Assembly (NCBI GenBank): GCA_026214975.1 | Contig: JAOBSW010001150.1 | Span: 62,001-126,000, forward strand | Origin: Gentiana macrophylla | Lineage: Eukaryota; Streptophyta; Magnoliopsida; Gentianales; Gentianaceae | Length of the DNA stretch: 64,000 nt | Reading direction: 5' to 3' | Shown here: positions 35,078 to 46,811 of the stretch, piece by piece | Numbering within the stretch: the stretch's first letter is position 1 | How the letters are laid out: every line of letters begins with the position of its first letter | The notes under the pieces: generated by a model | The model's input: only the letters and a program-made list of their open reading frames with translations | What the model was told of the DNA's origin: nothing | Database searches by the model: none | Made by a program: the position numbers and the translations under genes

Positions 35078-36883
35078 TGTTGGGAATAAAATTTAGTTTT
35101 GATGATGATTCATCTTATTCAAGAACATGTTTGATAACACCTCATTGATGAAGTGCTGAAAGTAACTGTTATAGAGGAAAGCTAAAAGATGTCTAGAACT
35201 GAATGTATAGGTTTTACTAGAGTCTGATAATTTTATAGGTTATATCAGACATGCACTGTAATAGATAGAAATATCGTAGAACTGAAACTGGAAATCATCT
35301 AAGAAACTAGAAATCATCTAGATAGCTGGGTGAACTTAAGGCGAAGATGTACACCTAGGCGAAAGTTCACTCGGAAGAAGAAGAAGGTAAGTTATTTGAG
35401 GACCTGAGACTCGGTTGGCTTATCTAGAAGCGAAGGTGAGGAATAAACTCATTATTTGAAGAAGCGGGGACCTGAGACTCGATTAAGGTAGATTGAAGAA
35501 GCGAGGTTCAAACTCGGTTGTGATGATCTTAAGCAAGGATTGTAATGTTAGAATTCAGGTAAGTCTGTGATGGCTTGAACTGACTTTATGGATCTTGAAA
35601 GAAGACCTAAGTATCATAAGGACAATGATATCTTAGATGATCTTTATAAGGAATGGTGTAATCGATTGATCACATATAATCGGATAATCGAAATCTTGAA
35701 GTTTTGGAAGAAGACTAAAAACTCAGTTAATGCTCTAAGTCTGTTAGTAAGCGTAAAAATCGACATACTCGATATATAAAGCGATCGAAACTCGTTTTAT
35801 AGTCACCATCCAATAAAGCGATAGTACATTGAGCGTTGTAAAGAAATCAACTCTATTGGATGAAATCTTGACAAGTCGAGCGGTCACTAAATATAGCCAT
35901 TACAAGATGAGCGTTGATACAATTCAAATTCAAGCAAGATAAATGTTGGACCTCACACTATAAATAGAGGACTTTGCATCAAGGATCAAACAACCCGAAT
36001 TAACAAGATTATAAGTATTTTTGTGCACAAGTCTAGTTCATTCTCAACAAGATCATATCTAGAATTCTTCAAGTGTTTAAGCTACATCGATCATATCCGT
36101 CTTTCTACATTTTGAAGAACCACAAGCAAGAATCAATTTATTGATTCTCAGCACAACTTTGATTCTCAATCAAAGGTTTAGACTGTGAAGCACTCCGGTC
36201 AAGGAGTTGCCAAGGACAGTTGTGACATTTGCAGTCGGGTAGACTGTGTTTATGGTGGTAGCTGGTGAAGAGGCAATACAACCCTCTAAGGACAAGTGTC
36301 TCAAGCAGTTGAAGAGCAGCAATCCAACCTGTTCTTTAGTTGTTTAGATAGTGACACTAGGTATTAGTCAAGGACTATCTTATAGGACTTTTTTTTGCAA
36401 CAGACGTACCTCGAGGAGTTCTAGTGAAATTTTCCTCCTACATCATAGGGAAGAGTGGAATGATAGGATTACACCACACGGAACCACTATAATTCTACCT
36501 CTACTTACTTTACGCATTTACATTACATTATTTACTTTCTGACATTTATATTTGTTTATACATCATCTGGCCCGATTGTTATAAGCATATACTGATTCAC
36601 TGTGACATTCACCAAAATTCAGATTTTGCATACATAGCTTTTTCTTATAGAATAACTAGATCGAGATAAAGGCTAAAATCTATATCCACGCCGGTTGACT
36701 CGATTTTGTATAACTCAGTTTGACATAAACTCAGCTTTGTCAGCTCAACTCCACACAAGTCTAAACTGAACCTTAATTATTAATCAATCGGTACAAGACT
36801 TAGTTCTCAGTTAGGTTTTTGGTGACAAGTTTATTCACCCCCTCCTCCTCTAAACTTGTGTTAGCCTTTTCAAGTGATCCACA
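35078..36883 (+). repeat. SIRE copy B 5' LTR
   Basis: An LTR of 1806 bp running from TGTTGGGAATAAAAT to GATCCACA. TATAAATA lies at 35959-35966. Compared with the 3' LTR, it has many ACTGA-to-GCGA type replacements at about 35345-35880. Confidence 0.92.
35959..35966 (+). promoter_or_regulatory. SIRE LTR TATA box (copy B 5')
   Basis: CACTATAAATAGAGG, conserved at 57801-57808 in the 3' LTR and (mutated) at about 59885 in copy A. It would drive the genomic RNA. Confidence 0.7.
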
Positions 36884-36885
36884 AT

Positions 36886-36897
36886 TGGTATCGGAGC
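36886..36897 (+). other. SIRE copy B primer-binding site
   Basis: TGGTATCGGAGC lies two bases after the LTR end. It matches the initiator tRNA-Met PBS with one substitution; the same variant occurs in copy D (63311-63322). Confidence 0.9.
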
Positions 36898-37026
36898 AGT
36901 GTTCTTTGACAAGCTATTGTTGAAAACTCACCTGCCCTAGTTCTCTCCTCTAGTTGTTCTCCTGAAAGAGCTCAGTTTTTTTTAGTTTCCAGTCTTTGCA
37001 TAATACTCTTCTCACTTACTCTCACA

Positions 37027-37960
37027 ATGGATAACAATCAGTATGCCAGACAGATGCTAATGTGCAACATGGACAGATTTGATGAATATAAACGTCGTTT
37101 GCAGGCTTTTCTAGCAGCTTCTAATGATGAGATGATTGGTGTACTCACTGATGGACCTATCCAGATCACCTACATGCAAACTATTGGTGAAAATCAAGTT
37201 AGAGTTCAAAATCCCAAATGCGAGTGGACCAGTGATGATCGGAAGAGAAACAACCTGAACAATGTCACCATAGATATCATACTCAGAACTCTTGACAGCA
37301 ATATGTATCTGAAATTCAAGGATTGCACTACTACAAAAGAAATTTGGGAGAAACTTCATTAGTTTGCAAAGGAGGCCGACTCTATCAATGAAAACAAGAT
37401 CTCAGTTGCAAAACAGAAGTTTGAGAATTTCAAAATGAAGTCAGGCAAAAATATTAATCAGATGGAAACAAGATTCAGCGCTACCATGGATGAACTGGCT
37501 CTACTCAAGATTGAGTACACCAAGAAATAAATCAACACTTGAATCTTGAAGGCTTTACCAATGTCTTTGGAAGATGACGGTCACAGCAATGGAGATATCA
37601 AGAAGACTTGACATAGAAGATTCCTTCAAAATCTTCTCAGATCTTAAAGCTTATGAATTCACTGAAGATTTCACCATGACAACAGCTCTAATCAAAGCCA
37701 TGAAGGAACCCAAAACAACAGCTCTTGCAGCAGCAGCCTCAAATGATAACCAAGACACAACATCTAGCAATCTTCAGCAATTGGATGAGATGGAAGAGCA
37801 GATGGCTCTAATGATGAATAGAATTCAAAGAATGAAGAGTGGACACCCAGTCAGTCAGAAGTTTATCAAGAGGACTCCTGAAAAAAAAAGGACGATGAAT
37901 ATCTTTGCTTCAACTTTAAAAAGCCTAGACACTTCAAAGCTGAATGCCCAGAGCTAACTG
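37027..37960 (+). pseudogene. SIRE copy B gag
   Basis: Starts MDNNQYARQMLMCNMDRF about 130 bases after the PBS. It carries the copia gag (UBN2-type) domain: FDEYKRRLQAFLAA, SNDEMIGVLTDGPIQI, TLDSNMYLKFKDCTTTKEIW. A stop at about 37360 ends the first frame. The sequence continues with VAKQKFENFKMKSGKNINQM and then, after a frameshift, KIFSDLKAYEF (37574-37957). At about 37909-37952 another frame gives the knuckle CFNFKKPRHFKAEC, in which the second Cys is Phe. It is not functional. Confidence 0.85.
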
Positions 37961-39213
37961 GTAAGAAAACTCGGCAACGAAGAACTGGCAGAAGAGCACT
38001 TTTAGCCGGAGATGAGTCAGACTATGAAGCGGGCACTGAAATATTATCAGATGACACAACTTTAACGGCTCATATGAAGAATCCAAATGAGGTATGTGAA
38101 TCTAACTCTAAATATTCCTCAGCTCAGATTTCCATAGAAAATGCATGTTCTTATTTGCGACTCAATCAAAAAATGCGGAATTAGAAGAAACACTTGTGAA
38201 TTGATGAATCGGTGGTGACCATCCAAGTGGTTATGAATCAATTAAAGTGAGAAAGAAGTTCTAATTCTTGAAGTTGAAAGATTGAATTTGAACTAAACAT
38301 GATGGCCCGACTAGAGGCGATAAAGGAAAGAATCGGTATCGACTACTACATCGCTGGCTGACAAGCGAATCTTTTGCTCAATCAAGTTCAGCCACTGGAT
38401 TCAAATCCGGAAAGCCTTATGGAGATAGACCTGGCTTAGGATTTGATACATAGCAATCTTCCAAGGAAGGAACTAGCAAAGCTGTTGAACCTTGTATCAA
38501 AACTGGTATTAAGTTTGTAGCTGAGCAACTTCCACAAAAAGAGAAAATTGCTGAACCAGTAAAGTCAGCTTCACATAAGACAACTCAGTTTTATAAGAAG
38601 ACAGACGTACATACCAACAAAAGTAAATCAAAGTGTAGATCGGCTATACCTCAAGGAAACAGAAATGGTAGATCAACTGCCAGATCTACAAAAACTGATC
38701 AAGTCAAGAACTAGAAAATTATAATCAGAGTAAATCTAAGAATGTCAATCATTCAAAGATTCACGCATCCAGGGGAAAGGCAGACTATAGCCCACTGATG
38801 ATGATTGGAATTTTACTGTACCTACTATTAAAACTGATAGGACCAATAATTCTAGACAGAAAACTGATCATAAGTTTCTGTCCAAGACTCAGCAGAAAGC
38901 TTATACCAGTTCTCAGCAAAAGTCCCTGTACAAAGGTCGAGTCGGACCTCGATTACAAAAAGAATAACGATTATTATTGACTTTTAATAATAGAAGACAT
39001 TTTGGAAATCAGTTTAAACAGAAGACACGAAAATCATATAAATGACACAAAATCGAGAAAAAGATATTATGGAAATGTTGCTTACATATATGAGAATAAG
39101 TGCAACAATTTCAGAGAAGACCTTATGGAAATATACGAGTTGTGCGACAAGCGACCATTATGGACCCAAGCGAGTTGGGTACCTAAAGCATTTTAATTTG
39201 TTTTGCAAGATAT
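37961..39213 (+). pseudogene. SIRE copy B gag tail to protease linker, decayed
   Basis: No long frame. Pieces such as ALLAGDESDYEAG (about 38000) and a Lys/Ser/Thr-rich stretch match the gag-pol linker of SIRE elements. Many GCGA words occur at about 38160-38360 and 39150-39180. Confidence 0.5.
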
Positions 39214-39603
39214 TTGGTACTTTGTGGTGGATGCTCTAGACACATGACAAAGACCAAGGACTGTCTCACTGATTTTGTAGCTAAAGATGGACCAAGAGTA
39301 AATTTTGGAAGTAAAGATAAACATGGTTATACAAAATTTTATGGAAACTTAATCAGAAATGGACTCACAATGAAGAATGTATCTTACGTGGAAGGACTTC
39401 ACTACAATCTACTCATCACAAGTCAATTCTGCGATATGGGATACAAAGTTACCTTTGATAAGGAGTATTGCATTGTCGTCAGCGAAACAGCTTTCCAAGT
39501 AGTTCTTGCAGGAAGAAGAGAAGAAAACATGTATATTGTAGATTGGACTACAGTAGTTTCAGAAACTTGTTTGATCGTGCATACCAAGTCAGAACTCAGT
39601 TAG
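39214..39603 (+). pseudogene. SIRE copy B protease and pre-integrase region
   Basis: The frame holds GGCSRHMTKTKDCLTDF, the copia protease active-site region (normally DSGCSRHMTG). The catalytic Asp is lost through a frame break just upstream. It continues with GNLIRNGLTMKNVSYVEGL, typical of the protease C-terminal half, and MGYKVTFDKEYCIV. Confidence 0.85.
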
Positions 39604-40367
39604 CTGTGGCATAAGACACTGAGTCACCTAAACTTTGATGATATCAACCTGTCAGTCAAAAAGTACTTAGTGATTGGACTACCAGAGATGACATGCAAGA
39701 AAGGCAGCCTATGTGATGCATGTCAACAAGGAAAACAAACAAAAGCAAGTTTCAAGACTAAGTCTCAGCATTCAACAAACAGTGTTTTAGAACTAATGCA
39801 TATGGACTTATTTGGTCCAGTCACACCAATCAGTGTTAGTGGAAATAAATACACTTTGGTGGTGGTTGATGATTTTTCTAGATACACTTGGGTTATCTTC
39901 ATGACCAAGAAATGTGAAACTAAGCAACAACTGACCAAACTTCTCAAGAGACTCTAAAATCAGAAGAGTGTTACTTTTATCAAGATCAGATCAGACAAAG
40001 GAATAGAATTTCTCAACAACATAATAATTGAATATTGTGGAGAGAACGGAGTTATACATCAGCTTGTAGCTACAGCAACACCTCAACGAGAATGGAGTAA
40101 TTTGAAAGGAGGAATAGAACACTCAAAGAAACTGGAAGGACAATGATCTGTGAATTTAAACTGCCAGAAAGATATTGGGCAGAAGCTGTAAATACAGCTT
40201 GTTATACTCAGAATCGAGCTCTCATAAACAAGAGACATAAAAAGACACCTTATGAGATTTGGAATGGAAGAAAACCAAATGTCTCATACTTTCATGCCTT
40301 TGGAAGAAAATGTTTTGTTCACAATAATGGCAAAGATCAGCTCAAAGTTTATTCAACCCGAAGCTGA
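39604..40367 (+). pseudogene. SIRE copy B integrase
   Basis: Pieces in order: LWHKTLSHLNFDD (zinc domain H..H, about 39605), CDACQQGKQTKASF (CxxC, about 39715), HMDLFGPVTPISVSGNKYTL with the first catalytic Asp, IRSDKGIEFLNN with the second (about 39988), and a damaged third-residue region at about 40080-40130. ERYWAEAVNTACY and TPYEIWNGRKPNVSYFHAFG follow. A stop at 39957 and frameshifts near 40090 break it. It joins host DNA in the intact family. Confidence 0.88.
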
Positions 40368-40940
40368 TGAAGGAATATTTCTAGGATACTCAAGTGTCAG
40401 TAAAGCGTTCAGAGTGTTAAACAAATGGACACTCAGGCATGAAGAATCTATACATGTGGTTCTTGATGAACCAAAGTTTACTGGAGACACAATTGAAGAC
40501 AAGGAAGAACCAGTTTGTCAGCCTCAGTCAGATAAGGCTCCAGAACCAGTTTTCATTGATATTGGAAGATTAAGTACCTCAGATTCTTCAGATTAGGATC
40601 AGCCTCAGTTACCAGAAACTGAACCAGCAATTGAACATTAACAAGAAGAAACTAATCCAGTTGAAAATGATCTAGCTCAAAAAGAACCAGCTCAACAAAA
40701 TGAAGACCTGTTGATGCAACCCCCAGTACATCAATGGATGAGAAATCACCCTGAAGAACAAGTGTTAGGTGATTTCCAAGCTGGAGTTCGTACAAGACAC
40801 CAATTAGATGCTATGATAGCATGCTTTTTGTCTCAGTCTGAACCCAAAGATATTGCAGAAGCCTTGAACGATCCAGATTGGATTTTTGAAATGCAAGAAG
40901 AACTAACAAATTTGAGAGAAATCAAGTTTGGGATTTAGTT
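40368..40940 (+). pseudogene. SIRE copy B integrase C-terminal part and RT linker
   Basis: Frames give GIFLGYSSVSKAFRVLNKWT (integrase C-terminal), an acidic linker, then AEALNDPDWIFEMQEELTN, the standard start of copia RT. Stops at about 40594 and 40640 break it. Confidence 0.8.
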
Positions 40941-41560
40941 GACAAGCCAGATCATGTCAACATAATTGGAACTAAATGGGGTTTTAGAAATAAGCATGAT
41001 GAAGATGGTAATATTATCAGAAACAAAGCCAGACTTGTAGCAAAAGGTTACTCACAAGCTGAAGGGATAGACTTTGATGAAACTTATGCCCAATTGCAAG
41101 GTTGGAGGCAATCAGAAGATTTCTTGCCTTTGCAGCTCACTAGAAATTCAAAGTGTACCAAATGGATGTTAAGAGTGCATTTTTGAATGGGATACTTGAA
41201 GAAGAAGTCTATGTTCAGCAACCCCCAGGATTTGAAATTAGAGATCAAGCTGACAAAGTCTTCAGACTTAGAAAAGCTCTTTATGGACTCAAACAAGCAC
41301 CAACAGCTTGGTATGAAACTCTATCTCAGTTTCTGGTGGATAATGGTTTTACAAAAGGGACTATTGATAAAACTATATTCAGAATGAAAGTTGAAGAAAG
41401 TACTCTCCTAGTTCAAATCTATGTAGATGACATCATTTTTGGATCAGAAAATGAGCAACTCTACTAGAAATTTGCAAGTTTAATGAAGAGCAAATTTTAG
41501 GATGAGTGTGATGGGAGGCCGAATTACTTTCTCGGTTTACAAGTAAAATTGATGGGCGAG
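40941..41560 (+). pseudogene. SIRE copy B reverse transcriptase
   Basis: Copia RT blocks: GTKWGFRNKHDEDG and ARLVAKGYSQAEGIDFDETY (about 40970-41090), then [34 protein letters not shown] and catalytic [10 protein letters not shown] (41153-41467). A frameshift near 41095 and a stop near 41466 are visible. At about 41512 the expected block before NYFLGLQVK carries a GCCGA replacement. Confidence 0.9.
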
Positions 41561-42222
41561 TGGAATATTCATTCACCAAACCAAGTATACCGAGATGGCA
41601 AAGATGAAGATAAAGATGGCAAAGATGTAGATCAAACTCTTTCTGAGAAGAATTATTGGAAGTCTACTTTATCTCACGGCCTGATGAGACCGGATATATC
41701 TTTTACTGGTTGGTGTATGTGCCAGATTTCAAACAAGACCTAAAGAAAGCCGTCTTACTGTCGTCAAAAAAACTTTGAAGTATTTGAAAGATACAGAAGG
41801 AGTTGGGATATGGTACTCAAAAGAAGGTGAATTCAAATTGATATCCTACTAGACTCAGACTATGCAGGATGCAAAGTGGACAGAAAAAGTACTTCAGGCA
41901 CATGTCAGTTATTGGGAAATAGACTTGTGTCATGGTTCAGCAAAAAGCAAAACTCAATTTCGACATTAACAGCTGAAGTTGAGTACATACCAGCTGGAAG
42001 CTGTTGTGCTCAAGTTTTATGGATCAGACAGCAATTAAGAGATTATGGGATAGAAGAAGGAGTGATTCCTATAATGTGTGATAACACAAGTGGAATTGCT
42101 ATAACTGAAAATCCAGTTTTGCACTCAAGGTCGAAACACATTCATGTGAGACATCACTTCATAAGAGATCATATGGAGAAGAAGGATAATCTGATTCTCT
42201 ATGTTTCATTGAAGATCGGTTA
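41561..42222 (+). pseudogene. SIRE copy B RNase H
   Basis: Contains the copia RNase H: RKSTSGTCQLLGNRLVSWFS, LTAEVEYIPAGSCCAQVLWI (catalytic Glu), CDNTSGIAITENPVLHSRSK (catalytic Asp) and HIHVRHHFIRDHMEKKD. The preceding thumb region (41561-41870) is decayed. The stop at 42222 is close to the normal pol end. Confidence 0.88.
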
Positions 42223-42800
42223 GTGACATTTTACCAAACCTCACGGACAAAGAGATTTGCAAAGCGAGAACTGAATTGGGAATTATCATAGTCAGCTAAG
42301 TCAGTTTAAGCCAAGAGATTCGTCAAGGGGATTGATCTTTGTTATGCTAGGTGCGCTCACTTAATAGATCAGTCATTGACATCAAAAATCTCAAACTGAC
42401 TAACCGAAATTGAAGAATTGATGGAACTGAATTGTCTCTAGAACTGACCTCAAGCATCAGTTTTCCAAGTCAAGAGAGTCAAATGGTTGAAAGGATAAAA
42501 CCGACAACGGTTACATCGCATTTAATTACCGCCGTCTATGTCAGAACCTGTTTCTTGTGCACCCCGACTATTGTCAGAACAGTACATGCATCGGTTACAC
42601 AAACCATCATGGAATTTGAATGGTTGGTACAAAATCTTCAGAAAATCGTGTATCAATCCACGAACCGTCACTACACCCAGCTATATATCCAACCCCTTGC
42701 ATATCCTTTCACTCACAAAAAGAAAAATTCGAATTTTGTCTCTCTCAAAAGCCAAAATTTCATCTTTCTCTATTTTACTTCAATTTTGGAAAAATTCATA
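42223..42800 (+). other. SIRE copy B spacer with candidate internal promoter
   Basis: Conserved with copy A (32131-32684). GGATAAAACCGACAACGGTT lies at about 42496. TATATAT at 42682-42688 lies 119 bases before the env-like ATG (42801) and is followed by a CT-rich leader. Confidence 0.55.
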
Positions 42801-44935
42801 ATGGCAGCATCCATGAAATCACAAGAAGAAAGGCTCATTACTGAATTAGATACTCTATCCTTTGAAGAGTATGAAACACTCTACAACAATACTCTTTTAG
42901 CAAGTCTTATTTGCGAGAAGATTAAGCGTCAGCAAGGATTGAGAGACATCCTAAAAGTAAAATTTAATGATGATCGTGATGTAGAAGGGATTTTACAGTT
43001 CTGGGAAAACATGAGACTGGTAAGGAAATCCCTAATTACAAATGTTTGAGGAGAAAGGATTATTGTTAATGAACAAGTTATCAAGATGCTATTTGATTTC
43101 AAGGAACCACTTTTGAAATCAATATATTTGAGTTGTTTACCACTCAAAAGAGATGCCTTTCTTAGACAAATGTCTTGAAAAAAGGAACCAGCAGCTATTG
43201 ACTCAAATGTCAACGACCTCAAACCAAAGTTTGGACTCATCAGCAAATGGCTCTGCAGGCATGTCATTGATCGATACAAAGGAATTGCCAAATTATCTGA
43301 AGACAATATTTATCTGATTAACATCATCTGGGATGAACTTGAGTTCAATTGGGCAGGTTATGTGTTTAATCAGATAAAACAGCAACACTTAGCTGAATTG
43401 GACAGTGTGCGAAGAGCTCAAGCTGAAGGAAGAGAACCTGTTGATAGACTTTGACTGAAAAAGACACTTAGTGGCGTTATTCAACAATATTTGGAAAGAC
43501 TCGAGGAAGGGAACGCATCAGAACAAATTGGTGCATCTACAAGAAGAATGGATACATCTATAGGAGATGTAACTCTAGTCCATTCTAGGAAATAAATCTC
43601 GAAGACATCCCAACCTGAAGCCAAGAAGAAAACTGTGTCTCAACAAATAGCTGAACACAAAGGAGTCAAACGAAAAGCTGACTCGGAGAAAGTTAACTCA
43701 GTTGGAAAATGTTTGTTCCCAGGTACGTCAAGTCAGTTAGCACCAACTGAGGGGGAACAACAACTGACAACTGATGTTACAAGAAAGGACAATATAGCTA
43801 CTGAAATTGTTTCTCAGTTACAACAAAAGGTCACAGAGAAACAAGTTTCCATTATGGATGTTGAAAGGAGCAACAGCAATTTCAGCAACAACCAACACAG
43901 CAATTAGCTCATACTTTTGAAGCTGAAAGAATCGTCAGGCTAATGAAAATGAAACTCAAGACCAAAGACTGTCGTGAAGCTACTCTACCAAGTAAAGAAA
44001 AGTTATTATTGGAGAAAATTGAAGTCAGGGATCTATATGCTCTATTTCCTATGGAAGAGTTTCTCACAAACTGTTTCAGAAGATTCACTGAGATAGCTCA
44101 ACGAAAAAAATCAGCCACGTCATCTACACTGGATAATCAAAAGAAGAAGGATGATGACAAAGATGATGAATCAAATAAAGAAGCTGACAAAATTACAGAT
44201 TTGCAGACAGATACTCAAGCTCAAACTACGCAAACTGTTAATCAGCAAGAAGAATTGCAAGTTGGAAACCAAACTAATGATAATCAGCAAGCAGATGAAA
44301 AGGTTGATGATAAGCAATTAATGGTAATCAAGGATGATATTCAGCCTACAGTCCAACAAGATGAAGAAGTAGATTCATCTGAGATTATAACAAAAGAAGA
44401 ATTGAGCAAAGTACATGAAGATTTGAAGATTTTGCTCAACCTAAAGGAAGAATACAATGGCCTTTTGTCAAATATTTCTGGTTACTTGGATTACCGGAAG
44501 AAAACGGACGCCTCAGTCCACACCAAGTTGCATATTGTTCAAAAATCAACTTCTAGCTCAGCCTCAAAAATTCTCACTCTCAAAGAGACCCTTGAACTCA
44601 TAACCACAGTAGACAGAGAAACGCATGCTCAAGCATAATGGCATTTAAATCAGCGTATCTATGGTTTAGAGACTCAGCTGAAAGAAGTATTTACTTCTAA
44701 AAAGAATATCTCAGCCGACCAAAAGGCAACCCATCAGTTGGTAAATCAGTTGTATGATGCCAAAAAGGGGGAAGCTAAAGAAGAAAAGCTGAGACTACTA
44801 GATGAAAAGCTGAAGCTGGAAGAGGAACTGAAGAAAAACAAATCAGCACTAGATCCTTATGTTTGGAATGTAAAAGAACTATCTCAAGAGAAGCTAATTG
44901 AAAAATAGAATCAACCTGGAGAAAGGAGAGCTACT
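42801..44935 (+). pseudogene. SIRE copy B env-like ORF, 5' part
   Basis: Starts MAASMKSQEERLITELD. It continues through a stop at about 43047, then DELEFNWAGYVFNQIKQQH, SQQIAEHKGVKRKADSEK, ALFPMEEFLTNCFRRFTE and a Lys/Asp-rich then Gln-rich stretch (43943-44638). It ends just before element E in a charged, likely coiled-coil region. The frame resumes at 56360. There is no clear signal peptide or transmembrane segment. Family membership is by position and by similarity to copies A and C; function is unknown. Confidence 0.75.
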
Positions 44936-45255
44936 TGTTAACGGTGATTTTTACGATATATATGATATTATTTCGTAGCAATTTCCTTCGTGTTTTATTA
45001 CTTTTTATAGAAAAGTAAGTGTTTAAAGGATTTATTGAGAGAATGCATATGGAATTGGTTTAAATGCAAAATCGAGCTTATTACGTGATTTTATTAGCAA
45101 TTTTCTATCGATATATATGGTTCTACATTTTGCACGTTTCTATTATCTTGTAGGTACAATTTGCATGGCAAGGAATGAGCTAAAAAGATATTCAATTGAA
45201 GGTTAGATAGAAGGAGAAAGATGCAAGTGAAACATGGAATGAAGATTTGGAAAAG

Positions 45256-45465
45256 CTGAACGTGCGTCTGCTGCCCCGTCCCGATGGACGGGCATCGAAA
45301 GTAATGGGCGGGCATCAGAGGAGCTGTTTGATTCAGGGAATTGAGATTTTTAGTTGACGAGCGTCTGATAATACATTGGACGGGCGTCTGACGTGACTCG
45401 GCCCGACTCGAAGATTTTTATGAAGACTGGACGGGCGTTCAAGACCCTGGACGAGCGTCCAGTGG
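45256..45465. repeat. GACGGGCGTC words in LTR-A U3
   Basis: Copies or variants lie at about 45259, 45286, 45305, 45356, 45379, 45429 and 45449, several 20-23 bp apart. They are just upstream of the TATA box. Related arrays are at 9832-10108, 50743-50852, 51783-51935 and 54556-54730. Confidence 0.8.
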
Positions 45466-45493
45466 CCGACTTAGCAGAACCGACTTATTTTTC

Positions 45494-45501
45494 TATATAT
45501 A
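45494..45501 (+). promoter_or_regulatory. TATA box of LTR-A
   Basis: TATATATA in a TTTTTC/TGCGC context; the matching site in LTR-C is at about 54771 and in LTR-B TATAAA at 50885-50890. Confidence 0.6.
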
Positions 45502-45576
45502 TGCGCATTGCTTAAACCCTAGAGATACCACAATTACACACCATACATTGAGAAAACCCTAAACCGAGCAAAGTTA

Positions 45577-45614
45577 GGCTCGGTCGACCGAGCCCTGGTG
45601 CTCGGTCGACCGAG
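45577..45614. promoter_or_regulatory. Two perfect palindromes in the predicted RNA leader
   Basis: GGCTCGGTCGACCGAGCC (45577-45594) is an 18 bp perfect palindrome. CTCGGTCGACCGAG (45601-45614) repeats its core. Both lie about 80-115 bases after the TATA box, so they should be in the transcript. Confidence 0.85.
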
Positions 45615-46439
45615 GGTTGTTTTATTTTTTTATTTATTTTTTTCCGTTCCTGGATTGTCTTGACCTGAAATTTGAGCGGTTTGTTCAAGTTCGTGAAACC
45701 GTTTATTGAGTTCTTTATTTTCAATCTTTGGTTTATTTTGTGATCTTAATTAAAGTTGTATCTTTTCTATGCTTATGTGCTTTGCAATTTAAATCGAGAG
45801 ATGTTTTGCTGTTGATGTTTTCTATGTGATGAAAATCGGTGTAAACATAGATCACCATAGGAAAGATTGGATCTTTAACCTATATATAACAAGAGTTGTT
45901 AGGTTAGAAATCTAGGTTGCTAAATTGAATAAATCTTACACCTTGGTTATGAAAGCGTTAATCTTTAAGGATCGAGAGATGACGAGATTAATAAACGAAT
46001 TATCTAAGAGATTAGAAATTCATACTTTTGATAGGTGAATCACAATTTTAGTTAAATCTTCACAAGATAACCTTAGAGAGGAAATTGAGGGTTGCGGGAA
46101 CGGTGGATCATTGCTTGTTCGTTGTTTAATCACCATGATCATCGTCACAACTTTATAGTCGTTTATTGTTTTCTTTTCTAGTTTATAGTTTAGATTTAGG
46201 TTTCGTAGCTATCTTTCCTGGCTTTGGATTGACAATCCTCTGTCCAGTTTATCGTTTCTTCATTTTCGTTTAGTTATTTTTCGTGACAACTTTAGAGAAA
46301 TTAAGAACTAGACCAACCTCGATTCCCTGTGATTCGACTCCGGTTGTAGCTACTATACTACGATCCCTGTACTTGGGGTAAACCGGATTATTTTATTACT
46401 TGTTTATTTTTCATTAGATAAAATCCGAGACAAGTTTTT

Positions 46440-46455
46440 TGGCGCCGTTGCCGGG
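46440..46455 (+). other. Primer-binding site of element E, tRNA-Asp
   Basis: TGGCGCCGTTGCCGGG lies 7 bases after the LTR end and is complementary to the tRNA-Asp 3' end. The same primer class is used by the Athila-like element at 30655. Confidence 0.88.
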
Positions 46456-46811
46456 AATCGGTACGGTTGTCTAGTTTATTAATTTTTCTGATTTTCTGTT
46501 ATAAGTTTGGATAAAAGGGATCGTTAGGGCACATGGTAGTATTTTGGCCATAACTTTCGGCTCCGGTGTCGGTTAGGCGCGCAGGACCCCAATTCGGAAA
46601 GCTCGTTCCGACGCCGATGACGTGGCAAACTGGCACCGTTTTCGAGGCAAAATCTGCTATTTTCCCTTCCATTTTGGGCTCAGAAGCTTTCAACACGTTT
46701 TTCTCCCTTTTATTGTTTTCTTGTTTTCTGTTTTAAATTTTTCGTAGGTAGGTTTCTGTTTCCGTTTCTTTTTCTGTTTCTTTTTCTTTTCTAAAAATAA
46801 AAACAAAAAAA

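Larger units (their letters stand above)
44936..46432 (+). repeat. LTR-A of element E
   Basis: A 1497 bp LTR from TGTTAACGGTGATTTTT to ATCCGAGACA. U3 contains GACGGGCGTC words (45256-45465), TATATATA lies at 45494-45501 and two palindromes lie at 45577-45614. It is followed by a tRNA-Asp PBS. Confidence 0.9.
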
